A program made the translations under genes and the position numbers. From Clostridium acetobutylicum ATCC 824 (lineage in GTDB: Bacteria; Bacillota; Clostridia; Clostridiales; Clostridiaceae), in the NCBI RefSeq assembly GCF_000008765.1, contig NC_003030.1, forward strand, positions 1,522,001 to 1,586,000: a stretch of DNA of 64,000 bases, read 5' to 3'. Positions 28,310 through 40,190 of this stretch are shown here, piece by piece (positions within the stretch are counted from its first letter, which is position 1; each line of letters opens with the position of its first letter). The notes beneath the pieces were generated by a model, which saw only the letters and a program-made list of their open reading frames with translations, had not been told where the DNA came from and did no database searches.

Positions 28310-29143
28310 ATGACGATAAAAAAGATATTTAATAACAATGCAATAATAGCTGAAAATTCAGATAAACATGAATTTGTTGTCATGGGGTGTGGAATTGCAT
28401 TTAAGAAAAATATAGGAGAAAAAGTAGATGAGAGGCTAATAGAAAAAACTTTTATTCTTAAAGGAAAGGATGCATCCGAAAAGTTTAAAATGCTGCTGGA
28501 AGATGTTCCCACAGAGTATGTTTCGGTATGTTATGACATTATTGAATATGCTAAAAATGTTTTAGATGCAAAATTAAATGACCATATATATGTTACTTTA
28601 ACTGATCATGTTAGCAATTGTTTTAAAATGATTGAATCAGGAATTATTATACACAATCCATTAATTTGGGAAATCAAAAAGTTTTATCCTAAGGAATTTA
28701 AAGTTGGACTTAAAGCTATAGACTTTATAAAGGATGAATTAGGAAAAGACTTGCCAGAAGATGAGGCAGCTAATATAGCTCTACATTTGATAAATGCACA
28801 AATTAACAATTCCTTAAATAATGTTGAAGATGCTGCAAAGCAAGCAAAAATGATACAGGATATTTTAAATATAGTTAAGTATACTTATAATATAGTACTT
28901 GACGAAAAGTCGATAAGTTATGAAAGGTTTGTCACACATTTAAGATTCTTCTTTCATAGAATTGATAAGTCAGAAACAGTAGATACAGCAGAGGAAGATT
29001 TTTTATTAAAGCAAGTTAGAGAAAAATATAAAGATGCATACCAATGTATGCTTAAGGTACAAAAGTATCTTGGAAAAGAATTGTCAGATGAAGAAAAGCT
29101 TTATTTAACAGTTCACATTCAAAGGGTCTCAAAGAAAAATTAA
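28310..29143 (+). CDS. licT: BglG/LicT-family transcriptional antiterminator
   Basis: A 277-residue antiterminator. The N-terminal CAT RNA-binding domain (about residues 1-57) starts TIKKIFNNNAIIAE and contains VMGCGIAFKK. Two PTS regulation domains follow, with conserved histidines in TDHVSNCF and the NIALHLINAQ segment (PRD1) and in THLRFFFHRI and TVHIQRV (PRD2). It reads the state of the PTS through phosphorylation and prevents termination at RAT sites. Two RAT-terminators, one before and one after the gene, show autoregulation and control of the PTS and second GH1 genes. Confidence 0.95.
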   Translation: MTIKKIFNNNAIIAENSDKHEFVVMGCGIAFKKNIGEKVDERLIEKTFILKGKDASEKFKMLLEDVPTEYVSVCYDIIEYAKNVLDAKLNDHIYVTLTDHVSNCFKMIESGIIIHNPLIWEIKKFYPKEFKVGLKAIDFIKDELGKDLPEDEAANIALHLINAQINNSLNNVEDAAKQAKMIQDILNIVKYTYNIVLDEKSISYERFVTHLRFFFHRIDKSETVDTAEEDFLLKQVREKYKDAYQCMLKVQKYLGKELSDEEKLYLTVHIQRVSKKN

Positions 29144-29153
29144 ATAAAAATTT

Positions 29154-29236
29154 GGATTGTTACTGGTAATGCAGGCGAGACCAAAATAGACAGTATAAAA
29201 TAAAATTATGCTATCTATGGGGTCTCGCTTTTTTTA
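29154..29236 (+). ncRNA. RAT antiterminator and terminator before the PTS gene
   Basis: 29154-29182 again reads GGATTGTTACTG...GCAGGCGAGACC. GCGAGACC (29175-29182) pairs exactly with GGTCTCGC (29221-29228), followed by T7, so the RAT and terminator stems are mutually exclusive. It is the second LicT target in the operon. Confidence 0.92.
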
Positions 29237-29306
29237 TATTATTTATACTAATGAACTTATACATTATTCTTATATTTTATAAATCAAAAGAAAAGGAGAG
29301 ATTATC

Positions 29307-32689
<3,383 letters not shown>

Positions 32690-32777
32690 GGTCTAAATAT
32701 TAAGCGTTGAAGAAATTTGTTCGAGATAATAATACAAAATTAGATAAAATTGTAAAAACACAATCATAAAATACAAT

Positions 32778-32825
32778 AAAAGCAGTTTGAGGTAAATAAA
32801 AAATGACCTTAAACTGCTTTTTTAT
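32778..32825 (+). terminator. Terminator of the beta-glucoside operon
   Basis: AAAAGCAGTTTGAGGT (32778-32793) pairs with ACCTTAAACTGCTTTT (32806-32821; near perfect) and a T run follows. The rest of the 295-base gap before the Ter module is AT-rich; no convincing promoter was fixed there. Confidence 0.88.
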
Positions 32826-32984
32826 TTTAAAACTATTGATGTTTTTTGCTATATTTAATATAATAAAATTATTTACAGAAAAAGATAGAATAATATACAT
32901 TTTATGAAGTTAAAACATATTTGTTATGAAGTGTAAATTGGAATTTAAGGGAGATAGGTGCATGTATGGCGGAGGTGAGCTAGT

Positions 32985-35465
32985 ATGGATAATTCATACA
33001 GCGGTAAATATTCGTTAAGTGACTTTACCATAAATAAAGATAATGTAGAGGTTAAAGAAACCCTTTTTAAGAATAGTGAAAATATTTTTCAAGATATTAC
33101 GCTTAAAATTAGTGAAAGAGATAAACTACAAAATACAGGTAGTTTTAATAAAACAATAAGCTATTTCTACAGTGGCTTTGATGATAAGAAAAAGTATTTA
33201 GAGGATATACAAAAACTTCATAGTAAGCTTCTTGTTTTGAATAATTTATATATTTATTATTGTAATTCAATACCGGTGCTTGCAGATGAGGAAATTACTA
33301 AGAAGATATCTAATTTAGTATCAAGTTTACAAAATAATAACCAAGCTAACGAATTGAAAAAATTTATAATTGAAGAGGAGTTTTTCAATATTACTCCAAT
33401 AAGCGAAATAAACAAGGAATATAAAGAAAAGTTTAATTTTATTTTAGATAAGTATATTAAAGAGGAACCAGCTGTTAATATAACTAAACTTAAAAACTTT
33501 TCAGTAAAAATACTTTCGTGGGCAAAAAAATATATTTGTCAGCTATTTAAGCTTGAAATAAAGGATTTTAACCCTAAGATTATATACTATGGTTCAGTAA
33601 AAAAACATGAAAGCTATTTTTTAATACTGTTAAACATGCTCGGATGTGATTTGTTAATACTTGATACAGCAGGGAAATCTGAGTGGACAAAAGTAGATAG
33701 AAGTAAAGAATATGCTGTTATTTTAGAGGGGAAAATTAAAGAAGATATTAGTGAGAATCCTTTTAAAAATAATAAAGAATATTTTAATGATAAATCATCT
33801 AAAATTGAAAATATATCAAATGCAGGATGTGCAGTATATACCAGCCTAAGAAAAACGGAGAATATTTTTGAAGATATTAAATTGAATGTTGAAAAAAGAG
33901 GTGGGCATAAAGATAGTGATAACTGCCAAATACCTGTATTTTTTTATAGATACATAGGTGCTAATAAGAGCGAAATAAATAAAGAAGAATACAATAACAG
34001 TTTGTATCTGTTAGATAAAGAGCTTCAAGCTGGAAAATGTAATTATGTGAAATTTATTAGTCAAATTGATCCTCCTAAAAGTGATGAGGTTAACAAGTTT
34101 GTAAATTTGGTTGGTAATATATTTAATAATGTAATTACCTTGGATAAGAAGTTAATTTTTACAGAAATAAAAAACAATAAGCTATTTCCAAAGCTTTTAA
34201 ATAAAAGTATTTCGAATTCAATAGAATACGCATTTGAAAAAGTTATGGGTATGTATTTAAAGAATGAAAATACTAACACAACAAAGGTTAAAAATTTTAT
34301 TGTAAAACTTATTGTTTGGATAAACAGATATTCAAAGGAATTATTCAAAAACGCTCCTATAAAAGGCTTTTTTAATTACAACCCTAAAATTTTATACTAT
34401 GGAGAAATAAAATATACAGAAGTGTACCTTTTAATATTTTTTTCCATGATAGGGTGTGATGTGATTTATATAAATAGCGACTATGACAAAGATGATGAGT
34501 TTATACGTATAGATAAAGAAGAAAAATATACGAAGCTTCAAAAAAATCCTTATAGTTTTGAGTGTGAAAGTTTTCCTACAGAAGAGAAATTGGTTAGAAA
34601 AGCTACTGTAGCTTATAATGCATCAAATGAAGTGGAAAAGCTGTTGTTTACTCCAGATTCAGGAATATATAAGTCTTGGCAGTTTGAAAACTTCAATACG
34701 CTCCCGGTTACTCTTAAGACAACCTTTGAAGAAATAGCGATTCTTTGGAAAGAAGAAGCTATGATAAGAACTGGTTTTAAAATATCTAATAATACAGTGT
34801 ACATTCCAAACATTTTTGCCAAAATAGATGGTACCCATGAGGATGTATGTGAATACAGAAACTATATTAGTAAATTAAGATCAGCAAAAAATACTTACTT
34901 CATTGATAAACCTAATTTTTTAAATATTAGTTTTACGCGAGAGCAAATTTTTTCTTTTGCGTATCTTATTAATAAAGATGGTGCTATTTGCAAAGAAGAT
35001 TTAATTAAAAGTAAGCTTTATAGATACTCGTATCTTAAGGAGAGTACTCAAAACTTAATAATTAAGAAAATAAATGAAGTAATAAAGTGTGGCTACATAC
35101 TAAATAGTATTGATAATAAATTTATTGTGAGAATTGTGGCTGTACTTTTAAATCTTAATGAAGAAATATTAGATTTAATACAAAAATTTGATTTTCCACA
35201 TGCTATCCCTAAAGTTATTATATACACAAATGACAAAAATGATTTTAGTGAAGAGGATATAATTACTATTTTGTTTTTAAACTTAATTGGATTAGATATC
35301 CTTATATTAGCTCCTACAGGCTACAGCAATATTGAAAATCATGTTGAAAATAGTATTTTTGACAAGCATGAGCTTCCAAGCTACAAATTTGATTTGAACA
35401 TAAATGAAATAGAGGAGAAAAAAGAACTTAAATTTCTTTTCTCCAAAATATTTAAGCACAACTAA
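32985..35465 (+). CDS. YceG-like Ter-module protein with three internal repeats
   Basis: An 826-residue soluble, lysine- and asparagine-rich protein placed directly before telA and terD genes, the position of YceG in Bacillus-type ter/yce operons. The core motif NPKIIYYG...LILLNMLGCDLLIL recurs near residues 196, 465 (NPKILYYG...MIGCDVIYIN) and 740 (IPKVIIYT...LIGLDILIL), a period of about 270 residues, so the protein is built of three related modules. From memory the B. subtilis protein is only about two modules long. Comparative work places YceG in Ter-linked predicted biosynthetic modules; its chemistry is unknown. ATG follows GGAGGTGA. It begins the operon. Confidence 0.75.
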   Translation: MDNSYSGKYSLSDFTINKDNVEVKETLFKNSENIFQDITLKISERDKLQNTGSFNKTISYFYSGFDDKKKYLEDIQKLHSKLLVLNNLYIYYCNSIPVLADEEITKKISNLVSSLQNNNQANELKKFIIEEEFFNITPISEINKEYKEKFNFILDKYIKEEPAVNITKLKNFSVKILSWAKKYICQLFKLEIKDFNPKIIYYGSVKKHESYFLILLNMLGCDLLILDTAGKSEWTKVDRSKEYAVILEGKIKEDISENPFKNNKEYFNDKSSKIENISNAGCAVYTSLRKTENIFEDIKLNVEKRGGHKDSDNCQIPVFFYRYIGANKSEINKEEYNNSLYLLDKELQAGKCNYVKFISQIDPPKSDEVNKFVNLVGNIFNNVITLDKKLIFTEIKNNKLFPKLLNKSISNSIEYAFEKVMGMYLKNENTNTTKVKNFIVKLIVWINRYSKELFKNAPIKGFFNYNPKILYYGEIKYTEVYLLIFFSMIGCDVIYINSDYDKDDEFIRIDKEEKYTKLQKNPYSFECESFPTEEKLVRKATVAYNASNEVEKLLFTPDSGIYKSWQFENFNTLPVTLKTTFEEIAILWKEEAMIRTGFKISNNTVYIPNIFAKIDGTHEDVCEYRNYISKLRSAKNTYFIDKPNFLNISFTREQIFSFAYLINKDGAICKEDLIKSKLYRYSYLKESTQNLIIKKINEVIKCGYILNSIDNKFIVRIVAVLLNLNEEILDLIQKFDFPHAIPKVIIYTNDKNDFSEEDIITILFLNLIGLDILILAPTGYSNIENHVENSIFDKHELPSYKFDLNINEIEEKKELKFLFSKIFKHN

Positions 35466-35481
35466 GGAGGATATTAAAAAT

Positions 35482-36597
35482 ATGGATATTGGAAATACAA
35501 TTAATTTTAATAAAGAAGCTGAAACTGAATTTGATTTAGATGCAAAAAAGAAGGAAATACAAGCTAAAATAAAAAATTCACCTGAAGTAGAGAATATTGT
35601 AAGGAGAATTGATATATCAAATCCAAGCTCAATACTAACCTTTGGAAAAGAAGCTACTGAGCAAATGGCAAGTACTGCTGATAATCTGCTGCATCAAATG
35701 GAAATAAATAAAGTAGAAGACTCTGGAAAAATGCTTGAACAGTTGAAAAAAATAATGGATAAGTTTGATATAAAGGAGCTTGAAGCAGATGAAAAACAAG
35801 GTTTCCTTAGCAAGTTATTTAAATCAACAAAAAACTCCTTAGAGGCTTTATTTAGAAAGTACCATACTATGGGTGATGAAGTAGATAAAATTTTTATAAC
35901 AATAAAACAATATGAAGCAGAAATAGAGAAGGTAAATAAAAATTTGGATGATATGTTTGTAGGAAATGTTGAGGCCTATGAACAATTAGAAAAGCATATA
36001 TACGCCGGTACTTTGGCTATAGAGTATATAAAACAAAATATAATTGCTGATTTAGAGAGTAAAGCGTCTAGTGGCAATGAAATGGATAAGATGAATTTAG
36101 AAAATATGAATAAGGTTGTGGAAATGCTTGAGCAGAGGGTACAGGATCTAAAACTAGCAGAGCATGTTGCACTTCAAGGAATGCCGGATATAAAAACAAT
36201 GCAGTATAGTAATTTTGGACTTATAAGAAAGATAAATTCTGCGTTTATAATAACGCTTCCAATATTCAAGCAGTGTCTTGTAAAGGCAATAATGCTTAAA
36301 AGGCAAAAAGTACAAGCGAAGGGACTTTCAGCGTTAGATGAAACTACAAATGAGCTTTTACTTAGGAATGCAAATGCAACAGCTGAGCAAAATAAACAAA
36401 TTGCAAAGCTCACTTCTGGAAGTTCTATTGAGATTGAGACGTTAGAAAAAACTTGGCAAACTATTGTAAATGGAATAGAAGAAACAAAGAGGATACAAGA
36501 GGATGCTAAGCAGAAAAGAATTGATACTAATAGAAGATTAGAGGCATTAAAGGAAGATTACAAGAAAAGAAATATTTTTGCAGATAATAGGGAGTAA
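35482..36597 (+). CDS. TelA-family toxic anion resistance protein
   Basis: A 371-residue, largely helical, coiled-coil protein of the TelA/YceH family. SLEALFRKYHTMGDEVDKI near residue 113 and the DMFVGNVEAYEQLEKHIYAG segment near residue 160 are family-typical, as is the ALDETTNELLLRNA-type helix near residue 297. TelA proteins are linked to tellurite and antimicrobial-peptide tolerance, acting with TerD/TerC at the membrane, though the mechanism is unclear. AAGGAGG precedes the ATG, 17 bases after the YceG-like gene. Confidence 0.9.
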   Translation: MDIGNTINFNKEAETEFDLDAKKKEIQAKIKNSPEVENIVRRIDISNPSSILTFGKEATEQMASTADNLLHQMEINKVEDSGKMLEQLKKIMDKFDIKELEADEKQGFLSKLFKSTKNSLEALFRKYHTMGDEVDKIFITIKQYEAEIEKVNKNLDDMFVGNVEAYEQLEKHIYAGTLAIEYIKQNIIADLESKASSGNEMDKMNLENMNKVVEMLEQRVQDLKLAEHVALQGMPDIKTMQYSNFGLIRKINSAFIITLPIFKQCLVKAIMLKRQKVQAKGLSALDETTNELLLRNANATAEQNKQIAKLTSGSSIEIETLEKTWQTIVNGIEETKRIQEDAKQKRIDTNRRLEALKEDYKKRNIFADNRE

Positions 36598-36690
36598 AAC
36601 GCTTAAAATTCTAAGCATATCTATTGTGGTAGTTTAGTGTTTAAGGCGGTTTAATCATATATAATAAACGTTATTTTAGGAGGGAAAATT

Positions 36691-37266
36691 ATGGCTATAA
36701 TATTAACAAAAGGTCAAAAAATAAATTTATCAAAAGAAGGAATTTTAAAAAAGATATTAGTAGGTTTAGGCTGGGATACAAATAAATATGATGGTGGATA
36801 TGATTTTGATTTAGATGCCTCAGTATTTTGTTGTGGAGAAGACGGAAAAGCACATAAAGATACAGACTTTGTATTCTACAATAACTTAAAACATCCTTCA
36901 GGTGCAATAGAGCATTTAGGAGATAATTTAACTGGTGGAGGAGAAGGAGATGACGAGCAGGTAGTAATAGATCTTGAAAAAGTGCCTGAAGAAATACAGA
37001 AAATAGCTTTCTCAGTAACTATTTATGATCCGGAAGTAAGAAAACAAAACTTTGGACAAGTTTCCAATGCTTTTGTAAGAATAGTTAACTCAGATAATAA
37101 TGAAGAATTAGTAAGATATGATTTAGGAGAAGATTTTTCAATAGAAACTGCAGTTGTAGTAGCAGAATTATATAGAAATAATGGAGACTGGAAGTTTAAT
37201 GCTATAGGAAGCGGTTTCCAAGGTGGACTAGCAGCTTTATGTAAAAATTATGGACTTAATGCTTAG
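36691..37266 (+). CDS. TerD-family calcium-binding stress protein
   Basis: A 191-residue TerD domain protein of standard length. [14 protein letters not shown] opens it, [22 protein letters not shown] near residue 26 and [14 protein letters not shown] near residue 78 provide the two acidic Ca2+ loops, and [25 protein letters not shown] is the C-terminal TerD signature. It keeps all calcium-loop aspartates, unlike the following paralog. TerD proteins bind calcium and associate with TerC at the inner membrane in stress response. Confidence 0.95.
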   Translation: MAIILTKGQKINLSKEGILKKILVGLGWDTNKYDGGYDFDLDASVFCCGEDGKAHKDTDFVFYNNLKHPSGAIEHLGDNLTGGGEGDDEQVVIDLEKVPEEIQKIAFSVTIYDPEVRKQNFGQVSNAFVRIVNSDNNEELVRYDLGEDFSIETAVVVAELYRNNGDWKFNAIGSGFQGGLAALCKNYGLNA

Positions 37267-37276
37267 GAATTTTATT

Positions 37277-37313
37277 GTTATAGGAAAACAAATTTGTTTT
37301 GTTTTCCTATAAC
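37277..37313 (+). other. Perfect 16-pair hairpin between two terD-family genes
   Basis: 37277-37292 and 37298-37313 are exact inverted repeats around a 5-base loop (arm GTTATAGGAAAACAAA). The sequence after it is not T-rich, so it does not look like a conventional terminator, and the downstream gene starts 23 bases later. It may be an RNA-stability or processing element in the operon. Confidence 0.65.
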
Positions 37314-37336
37314 ACAAATATAGGTAGGTGCAGCTT

Positions 37337-37975
37337 GTGGCAATAATATTAGAAAAAGGCATAAAAGTTAATTTAGCTAAAAAAGAATCTATAGGGAAAA
37401 TCAATGTAAATTTAAACTGGAATCAAGGCAATAAAGAAAGTGATAAGGATAAAAATAAAGGATTTTTCGCCAAAATTTTTGGTAAAGATAAAGAACAGGT
37501 TGTAGATGAAAAAGTAATAGACTTGGATTTAGGATGTTTGTATGAATTAAAGGATGGAAAAAAAGGAATAGTACAAGCACTTGGAAATAAGTTTGGAAGC
37601 TACAACGAAAATCCATATATATTTTTAGATGGCGATGACAGAGATGGTAATTCACTAGATGGAGAAAATTTAGTTATTAATGGAAGTCATCTAAAAGATA
37701 TAAAAAGAATACTCGTATATACATTTATATACGAAGGAGCAGTAAAATGGAGTGAAGTTGATGGTGTAGTTACCATTAAAAGACCAAATGAAGAGCATAT
37801 TGTTATAAATATGGATGAATATAAAAGTGGCATGAGAATGTGTGCTTTAGCCATGATTCAAAATGTGAATGATCAAAATTTTTCTGTAGAAAAGCTTGTT
37901 AAGTATTTTCCAGGACATGAGGCAATGGATAGAAAATATCATTGGGGCTTGAAATGGAAAAGTGCAAAGAAGTAA
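37337..37975 (+). CDS. TerD-family protein with a degenerate calcium loop
   Basis: A 212-residue TerD-like protein with a GTG start after AGGTAGGTG; a GTG nine bases upstream is in frame but less well spaced. It begins VAIILEKGIKVNLAK like its neighbours, but the calcium-loop region is replaced by a lysine-rich insert ending GFFAKIFGKDKEQ, and the acidic second loop reads DGDDRDGNSLDGENL. The C-terminal third (EHIVINMDEYKSGMRMCALAMI) still follows the TerD fold. It is probably a divergent partner in the Ter complex, like the non-canonical TerD paralogs of other yce/ter operons. Confidence 0.82.
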   Translation: MAIILEKGIKVNLAKKESIGKINVNLNWNQGNKESDKDKNKGFFAKIFGKDKEQVVDEKVIDLDLGCLYELKDGKKGIVQALGNKFGSYNENPYIFLDGDDRDGNSLDGENLVINGSHLKDIKRILVYTFIYEGAVKWSEVDGVVTIKRPNEEHIVINMDEYKSGMRMCALAMIQNVNDQNFSVEKLVKYFPGHEAMDRKYHWGLKWKSAKK

Positions 37976-37999
37976 AATTGAGATAAGGAAGATGATAAT

Positions 38000-38605
38000 A
38001 TGGCTATTAATTTACAAAAGGGTCAAAGAATAAATTTGACTAAAGGTGGACAAACATTATCAAAACTTACTGTAGGTTTAGGGTGGGATCCCATATCAAA
38101 ATCTAGAAAATCAGGTTTTCTCTCTAGTATTTTTGGAGTTAAACAGAGTGAAATAGACTGTGATGCATCTGTACTAATGCTAAATGAAGATTATAAATTA
38201 GAAAATAACAATGTGGTATACTTTGGAAACCTAAGAAGTAGATGTGAAAGCGTTATTCATACAGGAGATAACCTTACAGGTGAAGGCAATGGTGATGATG
38301 AGGTAATATATGTAACTTTAGATAAAGTACCTAGTAACATACATAAATTAGTTTTTGCTGTTAACATATATGACTGTATAAATAGAAGACAAGATTTTGG
38401 AATGATTAAAAATGCGTATATTCGTGTTGTGAATAGCTCAAATAATGAAGAGCTCGTAAGATATAACTTAACTGATGACTATTCAGGTAAGACAACAGTA
38501 ATTGTAGGCGAAATATACAGAAATGGAAGTGAGTGGAAGTTCGCAGCCATAGGAGAAGGAACAAATGATACTAATTTGAATCTTATTTCTAGAAGATATA
38601 GATAA
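38000..38605 (+). CDS. TerD-family stress protein
   Basis: A 201-residue TerD protein beginning AINLQKGQRINLTKGG. GLGWDP is followed by an insert with GFLSSIFG before DCDASVLML, so the first calcium loop is split but keeps its aspartates. GDNLTGEGNGDDEVI is the second loop, and ELVRYNLTDDYSGKTTVIVGEIYRNG is the C-terminal signature. It is the third TerD paralog in the operon, 24 bases after the second. Confidence 0.93.
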   Translation: MAINLQKGQRINLTKGGQTLSKLTVGLGWDPISKSRKSGFLSSIFGVKQSEIDCDASVLMLNEDYKLENNNVVYFGNLRSRCESVIHTGDNLTGEGNGDDEVIYVTLDKVPSNIHKLVFAVNIYDCINRRQDFGMIKNAYIRVVNSSNNEELVRYNLTDDYSGKTTVIVGEIYRNGSEWKFAAIGEGTNDTNLNLISRRYR

Positions 38606-38650
38606 ATTTTATTGAAGTTGGAAATAATTTTTAATAGTAAATTAACTGTA

Positions 38651-38700
38651 GTGAGAGTATCTTAAAATTAGCTTTTAGAAAAGGTTAAAAAGATTCTCAC
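38651..38700 (+). other. Hairpin upstream of terC
   Basis: GTGAGA + ATCTT (38651-38663, two-base bulge) pairs with AAGAT + TCTCAC (38690-38700). It stands 19 bases before the TerC start codon, between the last terD gene and terC. Manganese-riboswitch motifs common before TerC-family genes were not found. Confidence 0.45.
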
Positions 38701-38719
38701 GCATAAGGAGAAGATTATT

Positions 38720-39460
38720 ATGAATTTTTTACATGGACTGGTAAATAACTATGCTCAGTTTTTTTCACTTAAAGTACTAATTGCTACTTTATCAGACCCA
38801 TCAAATTTGATGATGATATTTAGCTTGATTATACTAGAGGGCTTATTATCCTCAGATAATGCGGTGGTATTAGCAATAATGGTTAAGCATTTACCAAAAA
38901 AACAGCAGAAGAGAGCACTCTTTTATGGAATATGGGGAGCTTATATATTTAGGTTTATTGCTATTGGAGTAGGTACATATTTAATAAAAATATGGTGGGT
39001 AAAGTTAATTGCGGCTCTATACCTATTAAAGATGACTTATAGCCATTTTGCAGGAAAAGCAGAAGATGATGATGTAGATGAATCGAAGGTTTCAAAAAAA
39101 GGATTCTGGGCTACTGTAGCAACAGTAGAATTAATGGATATAGCCTTTAGTATAGATAGTGTGTCTGCAGCTTTTGGAGTATCAAGTAAGGTTTGGGTTT
39201 TGTTCTTAGGAGCGGTTTTTGGAATATTGGCAATGAGAGGTGTAGCACAAATATTTGTGGCTCTTATAGAAAAGGTGCCTGAAATGGAAAGTTCAGCATA
39301 TGTGTTAATTGGAATTATAGGTATAAAAATGTTATTGAATTTAATAAATATTGAAATACCTAATACTATTTTCTTTGGAGTAATAGTTGTTGTTTTTGGT
39401 GGAACTATAGCATTTCACTATATACGACAAGCAGGTGTTAAATCTCAAAAACAGAATTAA
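38720..39460 (+). CDS. TerC-family integral membrane protein
   Basis: A 246-residue polytopic protein with about seven membrane segments. LEGLLSSDNAVVLAIMVKHLP near residue 35 and VELMDIAFSIDSVSAAFGVS near residue 136 are the two inverted-repeat motifs with the acidic residues thought to bind metal. TerC proteins act in metal efflux or metalation and interact with TerD in tellurite resistance. It ends the Ter module; a terminator follows. Confidence 0.95.
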   Translation: MNFLHGLVNNYAQFFSLKVLIATLSDPSNLMMIFSLIILEGLLSSDNAVVLAIMVKHLPKKQQKRALFYGIWGAYIFRFIAIGVGTYLIKIWWVKLIAALYLLKMTYSHFAGKAEDDDVDESKVSKKGFWATVATVELMDIAFSIDSVSAAFGVSSKVWVLFLGAVFGILAMRGVAQIFVALIEKVPEMESSAYVLIGIIGIKMLLNLINIEIPNTIFFGVIVVVFGGTIAFHYIRQAGVKSQKQN

Positions 39461-39477
39461 AGTAAGAGAACTTTCCG

Positions 39478-39520
39478 CAGTTTGAAGCTAATTTAAAATT
39501 GGTTTTGAACTGTTTTTTTA
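39478..39520 (+). terminator. Terminator of the Ter operon
   Basis: CAGTTTGAAGCTAATTT (39478-39494) pairs with 39496-39512 using several G-U pairs, followed by T7 at 39513-39519. Confidence 0.85.
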
Positions 39521-39574
39521 TAGAATAAAGAAAATCTGTTTTTTTGCTTTTTCAAAATGATGTAGACAATATAA

Positions 39575-39603
39575 TTGACGCGGTCTCGGAAATAATCTAA
39601 TAT
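39575..39603 (+). promoter_or_regulatory. Candidate promoter of the GNAT gene cluster
   Basis: TTGACG (39575-39580), 17 bases, TAATAT (39598-39603), 43 bases before the GNAT start codon. Confidence 0.65.
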
Positions 39604-39645
39604 AGATATATATGTAATTTATGGATATGAGGAAGGGGGGATAAT

Positions 39646-40161
39646 ATGGACAAAGAGATAATAGTACGTGAAGTATTAAAAGAAGATGACTTAGGTATGA
39701 TAGAGTATCTCAAAAAAATTGCTGAAGAATCGAATTTTTTGACTTTTGGCAAGGGAGAAGTAAAGAAAAGTGTTTTAGAGGAGAGGGAATTCATAGAAAA
39801 TGCTATAAAGAATAAAACTTCCCTTTTTATAGTAGCTGAAAGTGAAGGAAAAATAATTGGTAATCTCAATTTTTCTACAGGTGAGAATTCTAGAGTTAGA
39901 CATACAGGTGAGTTTGGAGTAAGCGTGCTAAAGGAATATTGGGGACTTGGAGTTGGAAGAAAATTGATAATGAATCTAATAGCTTGGAGTAAAAAAAATC
40001 ATATAGTTCGAAAAATAAATTTAAGAGTTAGAACTGACAATTATAGGGCAATAAAACTATATGAAAGCTTAGGTTTTGTTAATGAAGGAACAATAAAAAG
40101 AGACTTTTTAATTGATGGTGAGTTTTACGATTCATTTTCCATGGGGCTTTGCATTGACTAA
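39646..40161 (+). CDS. GNAT-family N-acetyltransferase
   Basis: A 171-residue GCN5-related acetyltransferase. Acetyl-CoA-binding motif A is visible as LKEYWGLGVGRKLIMNLI near residues 97-115, and RVRTDNYRAIKLYESLGFVNEGTIKRDF is the C-terminal motif B region. It resembles RimJ/RimL- and PhinothricinR-like acetyltransferases; the acceptor is unknown. RBS GAAGGGGGG. It leads a cluster of four genes ending with the LD-carboxypeptidase. Confidence 0.9.
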   Translation: MDKEIIVREVLKEDDLGMIEYLKKIAEESNFLTFGKGEVKKSVLEEREFIENAIKNKTSLFIVAESEGKIIGNLNFSTGENSRVRHTGEFGVSVLKEYWGLGVGRKLIMNLIAWSKKNHIVRKINLRVRTDNYRAIKLYESLGFVNEGTIKRDFLIDGEFYDSFSMGLCID

Positions 40162-40190
40162 ACAATAAATTAAAGGGTAAGGGGTTTATT

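Noticed and set aside
37328-37336. Upstream GTG start for the second TerD-family gene
   Set aside because: It overlaps the AGGTAGGTG Shine-Dalgarno; the GTG at 37337 gives the family-type N-terminus.
38606-38719. Possible manganese (yybP-ykoY) riboswitch before terC
   Set aside because: A hairpin is present, but the conserved sequence blocks of that riboswitch are not; only the hairpin is reported.
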